The notes beneath the pieces were generated by a model. The model did no database searches, was not told the DNA's origin, and saw nothing but the letters and a program-made list of their open reading frames with translations. A program made the position numbers and the translations under genes. Below, piece after piece: positions 1 through 8,884 of a stretch of DNA of 64,000 bases; position 1 is the first letter of the stretch; every line of letters starts with the position of its first letter. Source of the DNA: Leptospiraceae bacterium. GTDB lineage: Bacteria; Spirochaetota; Leptospiria; Leptospirales; Leptospiraceae. The stretch lies in assembly GCA_017996175.1 (NCBI GenBank), contig JAGOHK010000007.1, positions 1-64,000 of the forward strand, in the 5' to 3' direction.

Positions 1-154
1 TTCCATCTCCTACTTTAGTCGCTTTCGCAACCTTCGGAAACTTCCAACAAGCTCTTCGATGCCCTGAATGTTTTTCCACAATATTTCCGAGCCCTTTAAA
101 GTCAAACCACTTTTGTATTTTTTGTCCTATTTTTTTTATAAAAAAATATCGGGT

Positions 155-181
155 TTGACAAAGTTTTAAGAGTGCTATAAA
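155..181 (+). promoter_or_regulatory. Sigma70-like promoter for the first gene
   Basis: A perfect TTGACA -35 box lies at 155-160 and a TATAAA-type -10 box at 176-181, spaced 15 bases apart (16-17 if the -10 is read one or two bases later). The start codon at 191 is only about 10 bases past the -10, so the transcript could be almost leaderless. Bases 1-150 contain no gene I can support; the minus-strand reading ending at base 10 is only about 30 codons from a TTG. Confidence 0.6.
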
Positions 182-190
182 TATTAAAAC

Positions 191-865
191 ATGTCAACAA
201 ACCAAATAGATTTGCAATATGATATGGAAATCATAGCTGAAAATGCAAATGAAATCTCAATTAAGACCTATAGAACATCGCGGCATCTTGAAGAAAGAGT
301 CCAAGAAATACTTAAAGAAATACTTGAAAATTACAACAAAGAGAGGCTAATACCGATTCTCTACACGGTCTTAAAAGAGCTAATTATCAATGCAACCAAA
401 GCAAATCAGAAAAGAGTTTTCTTTGAAGAGAATAACTTTGATATAAAAAATTCAGAACATTACGAAATCGCAATAAAGCAATACAAGAAAATTTTTAATG
501 AAAATATGGGTGAGCTTTATGCACCTAAATGCAAAGCAAAAGATTATCACTGCTTTATTATATTCAAATATGATCCAACGGGATTAAAAATTGAAATTCG
601 TAATAACACAATCATTGCAGAACAAGAAGAAAAATCCCTTCGCGAAAAATTATCTATGGCAATGGGTTACGATGATTTGGCGCAATTCTATATGGATAAC
701 GCAGATAATACAGAAGGCGCAGGGCTTGGACTTGCACTCATCATCATCATGATGAAAGGCGAAGGCATTGATCCAAATCTTTTTCGAATTTCAATCACTG
801 ACGAATACACCTCTGCAAGACTAGAAATACCTTTTACAGATGACTTTAAAACCATTCGAAATTAA
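191..865 (+). CDS. Orphan GHKL ATPase-domain protein (histidine-kinase-like, no DHp domain)
   Basis: This 224-residue soluble protein has the hallmarks of the histidine kinase/anti-sigma ATPase fold. An N-box (LKELIINATKAN, about residues 62-73) and a G2-type loop (EGAGLGLAL, about residues 176-184) are visible. No phospho-acceptor histidine helix, sensor domain or membrane segment is present, so it is either an RsbW/RsbT-like protein kinase or a degenerate kinase that pairs with a partner. The segment between the N-box and the G boxes is longer than usual and carries two cysteines. There is no Shine-Dalgarno sequence, and the promoter sits directly before the ATG. The glycosyltransferase gene follows after 13 bases, so the two may be cotranscribed. 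Substrate and partner are unknown. Confidence 0.75.
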   Translation: MSTNQIDLQYDMEIIAENANEISIKTYRTSRHLEERVQEILKEILENYNKERLIPILYTVLKELIINATKANQKRVFFEENNFDIKNSEHYEIAIKQYKKIFNENMGELYAPKCKAKDYHCFIIFKYDPTGLKIEIRNNTIIAEQEEKSLREKLSMAMGYDDLAQFYMDNADNTEGAGLGLALIIIMMKGEGIDPNLFRISITDEYTSARLEIPFTDDFKTIRN

Positions 866-878
866 AAACTTAGACTGA

Positions 879-1643
879 ATGACAATTCCCATTTCAGTAT
901 GTATCATCACCCTTAATGAAGAAGACAATATTGGACGTTGTTTGTCTAGCTTAGACTTTGCTGATGAAATTATCATTGTGGACTCGGGCTCTACGGATAA
1001 TACGCTGTTAATCGCTGAAAATTTTCCAAGGATATCGTTTTACTTTAGACAGTTTGATAATTATATAAACCAAAAGAATTACTGTAAAAGCCTTGCTCGA
1101 AATGAATGGATACTCGCACTTGATGCAGATGAAGAAATTTCCGATCAATTAAAGCAAGAAATTTTATCTCTCACAAACGAAAGTCTTAAAGAATTTTCTG
1201 GATTTTTTATTCCAAGGCTCAGTTTCTATATGGGGAAATGGATTCGACATGGCGGTTGGTACCCCAATTATCAAATGCGTTTTTTTAGAAAACATAAAGG
1301 AGAATTTTCAGGTTTTTTAGTACATGAAACTGTATTCATTGAAGGGAAAACTTCTCATTTCAAAAATCCACTTTCTCATTATTCCTATCGAAATATTTCA
1401 GATCATTTAAAATTCATTGACAGATACTCTGAATTATGTGCTGTTGAAAAATTCAAAAAAGGAAAAAAGTCAGGTGTCATACTTGCCATCATTGAAGCAA
1501 TCTGGAAATTTATTTCCATGTATTTTGTCCGTTTTGGTTTTTTAGACGGGAAAGTCGGTTTGATTATTGCAATCCTTGGCTCTTATTATAATTTTTTAAA
1601 ATACATTAAGCTATATGAAATGAATCGAAAGAAAAGTATATAA
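879..1643 (+). CDS. Family 2 glycosyltransferase, WaaE/KdtX-like
   Basis: The protein is 254 residues with a GT-A fold start (ISVCIITLNEEDNIGRCLSS), the nucleotide-sugar loop VDSGSTDNT, and the DxD-type metal motif LDADEE near residue 86. Length and motif order match the WaaE/KdtX group, which adds a sugar to the lipopolysaccharide inner core from the cytoplasmic face of the inner membrane. The C-terminal part is hydrophobic and basic, consistent with peripheral membrane binding. A role in LPS core or another surface glycan is likely; the exact donor and acceptor cannot be read from the sequence. It sits 13 bases behind the ATPase gene and ends at a bidirectional terminator facing the gsp operon. 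Confidence 0.85.
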   Translation: MTIPISVCIITLNEEDNIGRCLSSLDFADEIIIVDSGSTDNTLLIAENFPRISFYFRQFDNYINQKNYCKSLARNEWILALDADEEISDQLKQEILSLTNESLKEFSGFFIPRLSFYMGKWIRHGGWYPNYQMRFFRKHKGEFSGFLVHETVFIEGKTSHFKNPLSHYSYRNISDHLKFIDRYSELCAVEKFKKGKKSGVILAIIEAIWKFISMYFVRFGFLDGKVGLIIAILGSYYNFLKYIKLYEMNRKKSI

Positions 1644-1650
1644 ATATGCC

Positions 1651-1692
1651 AAAAAAGGAAGGTGCGGAAACCTTTCCATTCCTTCATTTTTT
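1651..1692. terminator. Bidirectional intrinsic terminator between convergent genes
   Basis: An A6-GGAAGG arm at 1651-1662 pairs with a CCTTCA-T6 arm at 1681-1692 (10 of 12 positions). An alternative inner stem GGAAGGT/ACCTTTCC also forms. A-run and T-run on the two sides fit termination of both the glycosyltransferase (+) and the end of the gsp operon (-). Confidence 0.6.
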
Positions 1693-1706
1693 CCCAAGGC
1701 TATTTA

Positions 1707-2225
1707 TTATTTACCGCTTCGTTGAAATTCTTTCGGATATTCCTCTTCTTTCATGATATTGAAGTCAGTGTTTTTTCCTTCTCCGCCTTCTTTCTTGTCT
1801 TTACCAAGCGTAATAATCGCATAATCGCTATTAGGCAAATGCTTTAAAATATAGGGAGTGTGCCAGGGATCAAGAACCATGCTTTTTCTATTCAAGATTG
1901 GTTTATAGTTCTTTGGAATTGGCGGTAGTTCTGGTTTCTCTACTAATGCAATAATGCCTTGCTCTTCCGTTGGGAAATTACCGTACCGGTCAGCGTATTG
2001 TTCTAACGCAATTTGAAGTTCTTGAGAATCCTTTTTGAGTTTTAAAGTAGGCGAAAAATCATTCACTGGATGAAAAGGAATAACAAACGCAGCAATGATC
2101 AATACAAATATTGCAACTAACGACAAATAGCCTACAATAAATAAAACTCTCCAGACAATATACCAAAGGAGTTGAAGTTTTTTTAAGAAGGTGTATTGAA
2201 TCTGTGGATTATCTTTGTTATCCAT
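1707..2225 (-). CDS. GspG paralogue lacking the prepilin signal, N-terminal membrane anchor
   Basis: Residues from about 60 onward closely match the neighbouring GspG: the stretch LKLKKDSQELQIALEQYADR is identical, followed by a near-identical GNFPTEEQG, LDPW and LGKDKKEGGEGK series. The calcium-binding C-terminal pseudopilin domain is therefore retained. The N-terminus is unrelated: about 55 residues with one long hydrophobic segment (residues about 29-52) and no G/A-F-T-L-x-E prepilin peptidase site. It cannot be processed and polymerised like a normal pseudopilin, so it is probably a fixed inner-membrane protein displaying a GspG head. It is the last gene of the gsp operon, and duplication of gspG is the evident origin. 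A dominant regulatory or adaptor role in the pseudopilus is inference. Confidence 0.8.
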   Translation of the reverse strand: MDNKDNPQIQYTFLKKLQLLWYIVWRVLFIVGYLSLVAIFVLIIAAFVIPFHPVNDFSPTLKLKKDSQELQIALEQYADRYGNFPTEEQGIIALVEKPELPPIPKNYKPILNRKSMVLDPWHTPYILKHLPNSDYAIITLGKDKKEGGEGKNTDFNIMKEEEYPKEFQRSGK

Positions 2226-2245
2226 TGATTTTGAGAAAAGATTTT

Positions 2246-2362
2246 TTACTTTTTCAATCGTTCATCAATTCTCTGGTAGAGTTGATTCATTATGACAAGA
2301 TATATCCCAAATACAGAAGCTATTATTGTAATTGCAAAAAAAATCATAAAAGTAAGACTCAT
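2246..2362 (-). CDS. Small 38-residue membrane protein
   Basis: ATG at 2362 opens a 38-codon frame ending at TAA (2246-2248). A good AGGAG ribosome site lies about 9 bases upstream. The peptide starts MSLTFMIFFAITIIASVFGI, forming one transmembrane helix, and ends with a short charged tail (QRIDERLKK). It lies between gspG and the gspG-like gene, with 20 bases to the latter, so it is probably cotranscribed. No family is recognised; a small helper for the adjacent anchored GspG paralogue is possible but unproven. Confidence 0.55.
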   Translation of the reverse strand: MSLTFMIFFAITIIASVFGIYLVIMNQLYQRIDERLKK

Positions 2363-2408
2363 ATTTCTTAGACTCCTTTTATTTCAAATACAGTGAGAGC
2401 GCGGCGGT

Positions 2409-2465
2409 GGTTCGACTCCGCTCACCAACCGCGACCTTGTCCGGTCACTGAGCGAAGTCGAAGTG
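2409..2465. repeat. Dispersed palindromic repeat (TTCGACTCCGCTCA family)
   Basis: TTCGACTCCGCTCA at 2411-2424 pairs with TGAGCGAAGTCGAA at 2449-2462 (13 of 14). Related pieces occur at 33570-33583 (CGGTCATTGAGCGA) and 42493-42505 (TTCGACAAGCTCA). Its GC content is well above the surroundings. It separates gspG from the small membrane protein gene inside the gsp operon. Confidence 0.7.
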
Positions 2466-2482
2466 CCGCAACACCCAGAAAA

Positions 2483-2974
2483 TTATTTATTTCCTTTTTG
2501 AAATTCCTTTGGATACTCGTCTTCTTTCATGATATTAAAATCAGCGTTTTTTCCTTCTCCGCCTTCTTTTTTATCTTTACCGAGAGTATAAATGCCGTAA
2601 TCCCCACCGGAATCTACTTTCAACACATAAGGTGTCTGCCAAGGATCCAAAACTGCACTTTTTTTATTTAAGATTGGCTTGTAGTTTTCAGGAACATCTC
2701 CATTGGTAGGCTTTTCGACTAACGCCAGCACACCTTGTTCTTCAGTTGGCATTTTCCCATAACGATCTGCATATTGCTCAAGAGCGATTTGTAATTCTTG
2801 CGAATCTTTTTTGAGTTTTAATGCGGCTGTATCGTCTTTCATTTTACCTGGATCAATGCTAAAAGCAACTAGGGCGATGATAGCACCTAGAATTAATACC
2901 ACAACGGAAAGTTCCACGAGTGTCATCCCGCGTTTTAGTTTTTTGTTTAGTTTTGAAAATCGATTTAGTTTCAT
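2483..2974 (-). CDS. Type II secretion major pseudopilin GspG
   Basis: This 163-residue protein carries the class III prepilin signal KRGMTLVELSVVVLILGAII, with cleavage expected after the Gly of RG-MTLVEL and the conserved Glu at mature position 5. The C-terminal domain has the GspG hallmarks YPTEEQG-like (MPTEEQG), DPWQTPY and a Gly/Asp-rich calcium loop. It assembles the periplasmic pseudopilus that pushes substrates through the GspD secretin. A prepilin peptidase (GspO) is required but is not in this window. The gene follows gspF after 13 bases; a palindromic repeat downstream separates it from the small ORF and the divergent gspG paralogue. Confidence 0.93.
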   Translation of the reverse strand: MKLNRFSKLNKKLKRGMTLVELSVVVLILGAIIALVAFSIDPGKMKDDTAALKLKKDSQELQIALEQYADRYGKMPTEEQGVLALVEKPTNGDVPENYKPILNKKSAVLDPWQTPYVLKVDSGGDYGIYTLGKDKKEGGEGKNADFNIMKEDEYPKEFQKGNK

Positions 2975-2987
2975 AGTTTTCCTCTCT

Positions 2988-4214
2988 TTATAAATTTTGA
3001 ATTTCTTGTGTTAGTTTGTACATTGGTGTCATAATCGCTGCCATGATCGTAAAAATCAAAGCACCCATTACGATAATCATAATTGGCTCCAAACTTTGTG
3101 TCATCGACTTAATCGCGTTATCCACCTCTTTATCGAAAATGTCAGATAACTTATCCATCATCTGCGGAACCGTATCCGATGCCTCTCCCGCAGAAACCAT
3201 TCCGAGTACCATAGGAGTCAAAATCACCGAACCCTGTAAAGAATCCGAAAGTTTTCCTCCTTCTTTAATCTTATCAATTGCTGTCTGAATTTCAACCTGA
3301 AAAATATAATTTCCAACAATTCTAGATACAATCGAAAGAGACACAATGAGCGGAACACGATTTATTAGAAGAACCGAAAGATTTCTCGCAAACGTACTAA
3401 TGAGTACTTTCTTAGTAAGAGTGCCAAAAACCGGAACCTTCAAAAAAAACTTATCCCATTTCTTTTTTCCTTCTTCCGAAGTTTTCCATCGATTGAATAC
3501 ATAAAAAAATAGAACCGTTCCCCCAATCATAAGCCACCAGAAATTTATAATCGCATTCGAAATCCCAATTACAATTCGAGTTATACGAGGAAGCTCTGCT
3601 TCAAATTGAGAAAATAATTCCTGAATTTGTGGGATCACTACTACTAAAAGAAACACAGCCACAAACAAAGACACCATCCCCATTATCAAAGGATAGATCA
3701 TCGCCACTTGGACACGCGATTTCAAATCATTAGCCGCTTCTTCTAAATCCGCCAGACGAATCAGAGTATTTTCATACTCACCTGTTTTTTCTCCCACTGA
3801 AATTAGAGATGAATACTGATCGGGAAAAACTTCCGGATAACGCGCCATAGACTGAGAAAGAGATTGTCCCTCTGTAATTCCCGCGCGGATATCCATAATT
3901 ACCTTTTTAAAATTTCGATTTTCGATTTGTTCGCTGATATTATTTAAAGATCGGTCGAGTGGAATCCCTGCTCCTAGAAGTGTTCCTAGTTGTCTTACAA
4001 ATAAACCAACTTCCTTTCTAGGAATTCGATATAAAAGTTTGGCAAGAAATGGAAAAATTTCTCTTTCTTTTTTCTCAGCGTCTTCTTTGATTACTCGAAC
4101 ATAAAGTCCTTTCGCCTTCAGCTTATTACGCGCTGCCTGCAAATTATTGGCTTCAATAATATCTTTTACTTCTTTGCCAGTTTTATTAAAGGCTATGTAT
4201 GTAAAAAGTGCCAC
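2988..4214 (-). CDS. Type II secretion inner-membrane platform protein GspF
   Basis: The protein is 408 residues with the two duplicated T2SSF cytoplasmic domains (about 70-190 and 270-390), each followed by membrane segments (about 168-195, 218-238 and 375-400). Motifs such as FVRQLGTLLGAGIPLDRSL and the ARNLSVLL repeat are typical. GspF is the polytopic protein that couples the GspE ATPase to pseudopilus assembly. The start is a GTG at 4214, preceded by TAGGAG, 8 bases after the gspE stop. The start MALFTYIAFNKTGKEV is normal for the family, so length is complete. Confidence 0.93.
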   Translation of the reverse strand: MALFTYIAFNKTGKEVKDIIEANNLQAARNKLKAKGLYVRVIKEDAEKKEREIFPFLAKLLYRIPRKEVGLFVRQLGTLLGAGIPLDRSLNNISEQIENRNFKKVIMDIRAGITEGQSLSQSMARYPEVFPDQYSSLISVGEKTGEYENTLIRLADLEEAANDLKSRVQVAMIYPLIMGMVSLFVAVFLLVVVIPQIQELFSQFEAELPRITRIVIGISNAIINFWWLMIGGTVLFFYVFNRWKTSEEGKKKWDKFFLKVPVFGTLTKKVLISTFARNLSVLLINRVPLIVSLSIVSRIVGNYIFQVEIQTAIDKIKEGGKLSDSLQGSVILTPMVLGMVSAGEASDTVPQMMDKLSDIFDKEVDNAIKSMTQSLEPIMIIVMGALIFTIMAAIMTPMYKLTQEIQNL

Positions 4215-4222
4215 AATAACTC

Positions 4223-5899
4223 CTAACAGACCCGCAGAATTTCATCGAGCGTAGTAAATCCATCAATTGCTTTTTGAATTCCATAATCCCGAAGTGGAAT
4301 CATTCCGCTTTTAAGAGCAACTTCATTAATCGCTGTTGCATCCCCACCTTTTAGTATCACGGACTTAATATCATTGTTCATCACAAGTAATTCATAAATC
4401 CCCATCCGACCTTTGTAACCAGTTCCCATACAAGCAGGACAGCCATCTCCTCGTTTGAGGTTTCCATCAATTAGCCTGTCCTTAGATATACCTACTGATG
4501 CCAGTTCTTTATCGGATGGAGAATAAGGTTTAGTACAAGACTTGCAATTAACACGCACTAACCGCTGTGCTACGAAACCTAGAACAGTAGAGGTAATTAA
4601 ATACGATTCAATTCCCATATCGGAAAGCCTTGTCACAGCACTCGCCGCATCATTTGTGTGAAGAGTAGAAAACACTAAGTGTCCTGTTAGAGAAGCCTGT
4701 ATCGCAATACGCGCAGTTTCCTCGTCTCGCACTTCTCCCACCATCACCACGTCCGGATCTTGTCGCAAAATCGCCCTTAGCCCCGTAGCAAAAGTAAGAC
4801 CAATTTTATCTTGCATCTGCATTTGCGAAATCCCATCAAACTGGTATTCGACAGGGTCTTCGCAGGTGATAATATTTCGCTCCGGTGTATTTAATTCAGA
4901 AAGAGAAGAATAAAGAGTAGTAGATTTTCCAGAACCAGTTGGTCCTGTTACAAGAATAATTCCATGTGGATGATAGATTAACTTTTTGTATTTCTCCAAA
5001 AGCTCACCGGAAAATCCCATCGTGTTGATAGAATATTTCTGGTCAGTCTTATTGAGAAGTCGCATAACGACCCGTTCCCCGTACTGACAGGGAATCGTAG
5101 AAACACGAATATCAATGTCTTTTCCAGTGAGTTTTAATTTAATACGACCATCTTGCGGGAGACGATTCTCCGCAATATTCAAGTTCGACATGATTTTGAT
5201 ACGAGATATAATTCCAGCTTGGTAAGACTTAGGAGGAGATAATACTTTATGTAAAATTCCATCCACACGATAACGCACCGTAACCGTCTTCTCATAAGAT
5301 TCAATATGAATATCTGAAGCTCTCTCTATAACTGCCTGGGACAAAATCACGTTCACCATTTTGATAATCGGAGCTTCGTTTGTTAAATCTAATGCGTCAG
5401 ACTCTAGATCACTAAACTCACTTAACTCGCCCTCAACCATTTCATCCATAAGGTCTTTTGCATCAGCTGCGGATTTATCAAAATGACTATGAATCGTCCT
5501 TACAATTTCTGGCTCAGGGGCTAATACGAATTTGACGCTTTGACCTTTCAAGAAAAATTTAATCTCATCCATTGGATGCAGATCAGAAGGATTACAAACT
5601 GCGATGGTAACTACTTTATCTGCATAATGAAAGGGAACTATTTTACTTTTTTGGATTAATTTATAGGGAATGGTTTGGTAGATTTCTTCGTAGCCAGAAA
5701 ATTCAATTTTTTCGATGAATTCAATATTGTGGAGCTTTGCGAGAGCGCGCATAACATCGACTTCCCCCGCAATTCCTTTTTTTTGAATGATCTGACCGAG
5801 AGGGAGTTGGTTTTTTTGTTGAGTCTTTAAAGATTCATTTAACTCTTTCTCGGTAATGATTCCGTCTTCAACTAAGATTTCTCCAAGGCTTTTTCTCAT
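4223..5899 (-). CDS. Type II secretion ATPase GspE
   Basis: 558 residues. An N-terminal MshEN/GspII_E_N domain ([20 protein letters not shown] onward, residues 4-55) precedes the hexameric ATPase core. Walker [10 protein letters not shown] is at about 317-325, the Asp and Walker B boxes ([21 protein letters not shown]) follow, and the His box [12 protein letters not shown] is intact. The four-cysteine zinc element (CKSC...CPAC, about 452-490) is present. It powers pseudopilus extension from the cytoplasmic face. Its stop overlaps the start of gspD's reading by ATGA coupling at 5896-5899 (gspD is upstream). MshEN domains in related ATPases bind cyclic di-GMP; whether this one does is not shown. 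Confidence 0.95.
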   Translation of the reverse strand: MRKSLGEILVEDGIITEKELNESLKTQQKNQLPLGQIIQKKGIAGEVDVMRALAKLHNIEFIEKIEFSGYEEIYQTIPYKLIQKSKIVPFHYADKVVTIAVCNPSDLHPMDEIKFFLKGQSVKFVLAPEPEIVRTIHSHFDKSAADAKDLMDEMVEGELSEFSDLESDALDLTNEAPIIKMVNVILSQAVIERASDIHIESYEKTVTVRYRVDGILHKVLSPPKSYQAGIISRIKIMSNLNIAENRLPQDGRIKLKLTGKDIDIRVSTIPCQYGERVVMRLLNKTDQKYSINTMGFSGELLEKYKKLIYHPHGIILVTGPTGSGKSTTLYSSLSELNTPERNIITCEDPVEYQFDGISQMQMQDKIGLTFATGLRAILRQDPDVVMVGEVRDEETARIAIQASLTGHLVFSTLHTNDAASAVTRLSDMGIESYLITSTVLGFVAQRLVRVNCKSCTKPYSPSDKELASVGISKDRLIDGNLKRGDGCPACMGTGYKGRMGIYELLVMNNDIKSVILKGGDATAINEVALKSGMIPLRDYGIQKAIDGFTTLDEILRVC

Positions 5900-7632
5900 C
5901 GCAGTTTTTTATCTCGTTCTTGTTCCGTTTTTTCTTGTTCCATTCGTTTTTCAATCGTCATACGATCGGATTTTGCTCTGTTGTCCAAAATATGAGGAGT
6001 TAAAAAAACCATCAAGTTAGTTCTATTAGTTTTAGATGTCACACGACGAAAAAAATTTCCTAGAATTGGAATATCCCCAAGCACCGGAATTTTAGTGAGA
6101 CGTTTTTGTTTGTCATTGGAAATGAGTCCTCCAATCACAATTGTTTGTGTATTATCCACAGTGATAGTTGTCTTAATATCTCGTTTATTAAAAATCGGAT
6201 TTCCCCCCTGTTCAGGTAAACCCGCGATATTTTTTACTTCCTGATAAAGCTCAAGAGTGATTTTGTCATTCTTATTGATATGAGGGGTAAATTTCAATTT
6301 AATCCCAGTAGGTCTGTATTCAAAGTTGTCAACGGTTACTGCCTGTGAGCCACCACCACCCGCATTTCTACTTTGGGTTCTTACAGGAACATCCTGTCCA
6401 ACGTTAATCTCAGCTTCTTGGTTATCCACAGTCAAAATTTGAGGAGCGGATAATACGTTGAAGTTTTCATTCGTGGAATTTGCATTTAAAATACCAATGA
6501 TCTGAGGACGACCAGGTTTTAAAAATCCTAGTGAAAATCCAGTGAGTGTATTCGTATTTGGGTTCATTTTCCCATCTTTCGTTAAAATCCCACTCTGAGC
6601 GCCTAACCCTGAGTTAAACTGTCCAAATGCATCTTGCCTAAATCTCCAATCAATACCAAAGTCATTTAGATCATTAGAAGTTAATTCTACAATTAGAACT
6701 TCTAGTAAAATTTGTTTTCGAGGGAGATCTAAAATTTTTATAATTCTTTGGATTTCATTCCACTCTTCTTTAGTCGCAGTTACAATCACAGAGTTAGAAT
6801 CTTTATGTGCTACTGCTTTTATTTTTTCTCCCTTTACGGTAGTTGCAGGTTTACTTGGATCAACCACTCTTTGTTCTACTACCGGGTTATCTAACTTGGT
6901 AAGCACAGCAGAAAGTTTCTCAGCCTCATTGTATTCAAGCGTATAAATATGAATATCCCCTGCTGATGCAATTGCGCCAGGTCCATCATTTCTCTGATCA
7001 AGCCTGTCAATCAATTTTAAAAGTTTACTAATGTCTCCAGAAGAACCGGATAACACAAGAGTATTCGTCAAACGATAGACGATAATGTCAGTATCGGGAG
7101 AGGTTACTCTTTTTAGAAGAGGCTCTAACTCTCCTGCATTTGCCTGATAAATAGGAACCACTTGGGTAATAATCTTGTTAGCCTTAAGTTCATCGTCAGA
7201 AATTGGCTCACGTCCAATTCTTACAATTCCAGATTTTGCAAGGGCATCTTTTAGTTTTACAACTTTGATAATATCATTTTCTTCTACTAGTCCAAAACCT
7301 TGCGACTCTAAAACAGATTTCATAAATGCATAAGCATCTTTTACATCTACTTTCTTCTGGGAGATAATCGTGATTTTGCGTCCTTTGACTGAATCGTCTA
7401 CAAGGATATTTTTTTTGACGATTCCACTCATTCCTTTTAAGAAATCTTTGAGCTCCGCATTACGCCAGTCAGCGGTAAATTTTCCATTACTGACTTTACC
7501 GGCACTGTCATTGTGTTTTTTATCTTCATCAGCATCTTTAGCCGGGCTTTCAGGGGCAGCTTGCGAAAATAAATTGGAATTACATAAAAATAGGAACAGG
7601 GTTAAAAATAGGGTTATATATTTGTTTGTCAT
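5896..7632 (-). CDS. Type II secretion secretin GspD
   Basis: 578 residues with a signal peptide (about 1-25). The N0 domain (about 52-125) is followed by N1 and N2 KH-like domains (about 150-305) and the secretin core (about 360-560). The secretin signatures [20 protein letters not shown] and VIGGLI...[11 protein letters not shown] are present. It forms the outer-membrane channel of the secretion system. It is shorter than typical 650-residue GspD proteins and appears to have one N-domain fewer; no extended pilotin-binding S-domain is evident, only a charged tail. The gene overlaps gspE by 4 bases and follows gspC by 24 bases. Confidence 0.93.
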   Translation of the reverse strand: MTNKYITLFLTLFLFLCNSNLFSQAAPESPAKDADEDKKHNDSAGKVSNGKFTADWRNAELKDFLKGMSGIVKKNILVDDSVKGRKITIISQKKVDVKDAYAFMKSVLESQGFGLVEENDIIKVVKLKDALAKSGIVRIGREPISDDELKANKIITQVVPIYQANAGELEPLLKRVTSPDTDIIVYRLTNTLVLSGSSGDISKLLKLIDRLDQRNDGPGAIASAGDIHIYTLEYNEAEKLSAVLTKLDNPVVEQRVVDPSKPATTVKGEKIKAVAHKDSNSVIVTATKEEWNEIQRIIKILDLPRKQILLEVLIVELTSNDLNDFGIDWRFRQDAFGQFNSGLGAQSGILTKDGKMNPNTNTLTGFSLGFLKPGRPQIIGILNANSTNENFNVLSAPQILTVDNQEAEINVGQDVPVRTQSRNAGGGGSQAVTVDNFEYRPTGIKLKFTPHINKNDKITLELYQEVKNIAGLPEQGGNPIFNKRDIKTTITVDNTQTIVIGGLISNDKQKRLTKIPVLGDIPILGNFFRRVTSKTNRTNLMVFLTPHILDNRAKSDRMTIEKRMEQEKTEQERDKKLR

Positions 7633-7656
7633 CTAGCTAAACTTAATTTTATTTTT

Positions 7657-8580
7657 TTAATTTCGAATTTGAAATTCATAAGTGATAATCTTTTCTTTTC
7701 GTAACAAGTCAACTGTTACTTTTGGAGAATTCTTTACAGCAGCCCAAATTTCCAACATTTTCTCAGTTTCATTTAAAGGCATACCATTTACCCGCTTTAC
7801 AACGTCTCCACCTTTAGCCCCGAGTTGGGCAAAAATATGAGTAGGTGCCACTTGGTAAATTTTGTAGCCATCAATTTTCCCGTTTACTAAATTAGGACCA
7901 AAACGAGCATCTTTATATAAATCGGCAGGATTTCGGAGATATTTTTCGAAATCCGTTCGAGAGATAGGAACTGTCTTTGTTTCTGCAGAAACTAGGTTAT
8001 TTTCAGCTATCGGCTTATTTCCTGCCGCCATTTGTGCATTGTAAACTTCTTTTGCTTCCTTGATTGTCTGCCCAATTTCTACTTTTAAGTTAATTCCATT
8101 TTTAAATAGAACGGCATAATGATCTGCAATTGCTTTCACTTTGTAACCAGCTATTTTTTCGCCTATTCTGAATTCGTCTGCATCTTCTTTGTCTTTTTCT
8201 TTAATCGTTACGCGGGCAAACGATGGATGACCGCTCAAAGTTCCAGTCACAATCATTTCGTCTGCTCCAGGAACATCCTCTGTCAGCGTAGGTGCTGCGT
8301 TCGCGGCAGCATTTGGGTCAACAGGCAAATCCACTAATTTTCGTCCACGAATCAAATTTCCTTCCACCATATCTTCGTAGATATTAACCGCTTTGGGGAT
8401 ACTTGACTCAACTTGCCTTGGCACAGACCTATTCGTCTGAACAACTACTCTTTGTGCTGGATTAAAAATCGCAACTAATACGGAGCGAATTAAATAAGCA
8501 CAGGAATAAGCAAAAAACAGTACAATCGGAATTAAAATGTAAAAGCTATTCTTTTGGAGTCGGCTCAGAATCGAATTCAT
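7657..8580 (-). CDS. Type II secretion inner-membrane protein GspC
   Basis: 307 residues: a short cytoplasmic tail, one membrane helix (about 13-36), a Pro/Ala-rich linker, an HR-like beta domain (about 105-172), and a C-terminal PDZ-like domain (about 225-305, containing GGDVVKRVNGMPLNE). This is the GspC plan; the protein links the inner-membrane platform to the GspD secretin and may help to select substrates. It is the first gene of the gspC-D-E-F-G run. No gspH-M or gspO genes accompany it, so the remaining components must lie elsewhere or be dispensable. Confidence 0.88.
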   Translation of the reverse strand: MNSILSRLQKNSFYILIPIVLFFAYSCAYLIRSVLVAIFNPAQRVVVQTNRSVPRQVESSIPKAVNIYEDMVEGNLIRGRKLVDLPVDPNAAANAAPTLTEDVPGADEMIVTGTLSGHPSFARVTIKEKDKEDADEFRIGEKIAGYKVKAIADHYAVLFKNGINLKVEIGQTIKEAKEVYNAQMAAGNKPIAENNLVSAETKTVPISRTDFEKYLRNPADLYKDARFGPNLVNGKIDGYKIYQVAPTHIFAQLGAKGGDVVKRVNGMPLNETEKMLEIWAAVKNSPKVTVDLLRKEKIITYEFQIRN

Positions 8581-8648
8581 AACGATAAATTAAATTCAAA
8601 TCACAAACTGTCATCTATTTTTTAATTCAAACTTAAAAAGCAATTAAC

Positions 8649-8843
8649 TTAGGCAGCTTTTTCGACTAATTCTCGGTAAACACCGCAAGTCGAATAAGAT
8701 TCCGAAAGACAGCAAGTTTCGAGTTGCTTCATATCATCTGGAAAGATAATTTTTTTAGAGCTAGGGCAGGATTTTAAATTTTTTGAATAATAAGGGCAGT
8801 GAATATGGAATTCTTTTTCTTTCTTGGAAGTTATTTCGGTCAT
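8649..8843 (-). CDS. Small cysteine-rich hypothetical protein
   Basis: From the ATG at 8843 this is a 64-residue protein with five cysteines (HCPYY, SCPSSKK, ETCCLSES, STCGVY) and one H-x-C pair, a plausible zinc or iron-sulphur site. A longer reading from a TTG at 8894 would overlap the upstream gene by 10 bases and add 17 residues; I prefer the ATG, although its purine-rich AAGGGA lies about 15 bases away. No family is recognised. It could be cotranscribed with the nitrilase-like gene upstream. Confidence 0.6.
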   Translation of the reverse strand: MTEITSKKEKEFHIHCPYYSKNLKSCPSSKKIIFPDDMKQLETCCLSESYSTCGVYRELVEKAA

Positions 8844-8884
8844 GAATTTACTTAAATATCCCTTTTCAAAATTGTCAAGCAAAA

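Noticed and set aside
1-150. Possible end of a minus-strand gene (stop at base 10)
   Set aside because: The frame is only about 30 codons from a TTG with an in-frame stop just upstream, so it is too short to support.
2393-2671. 92-codon plus-strand reading over the repeat and gspG end
   Set aside because: Starts inside the palindromic repeat and then runs antisense to gspG.
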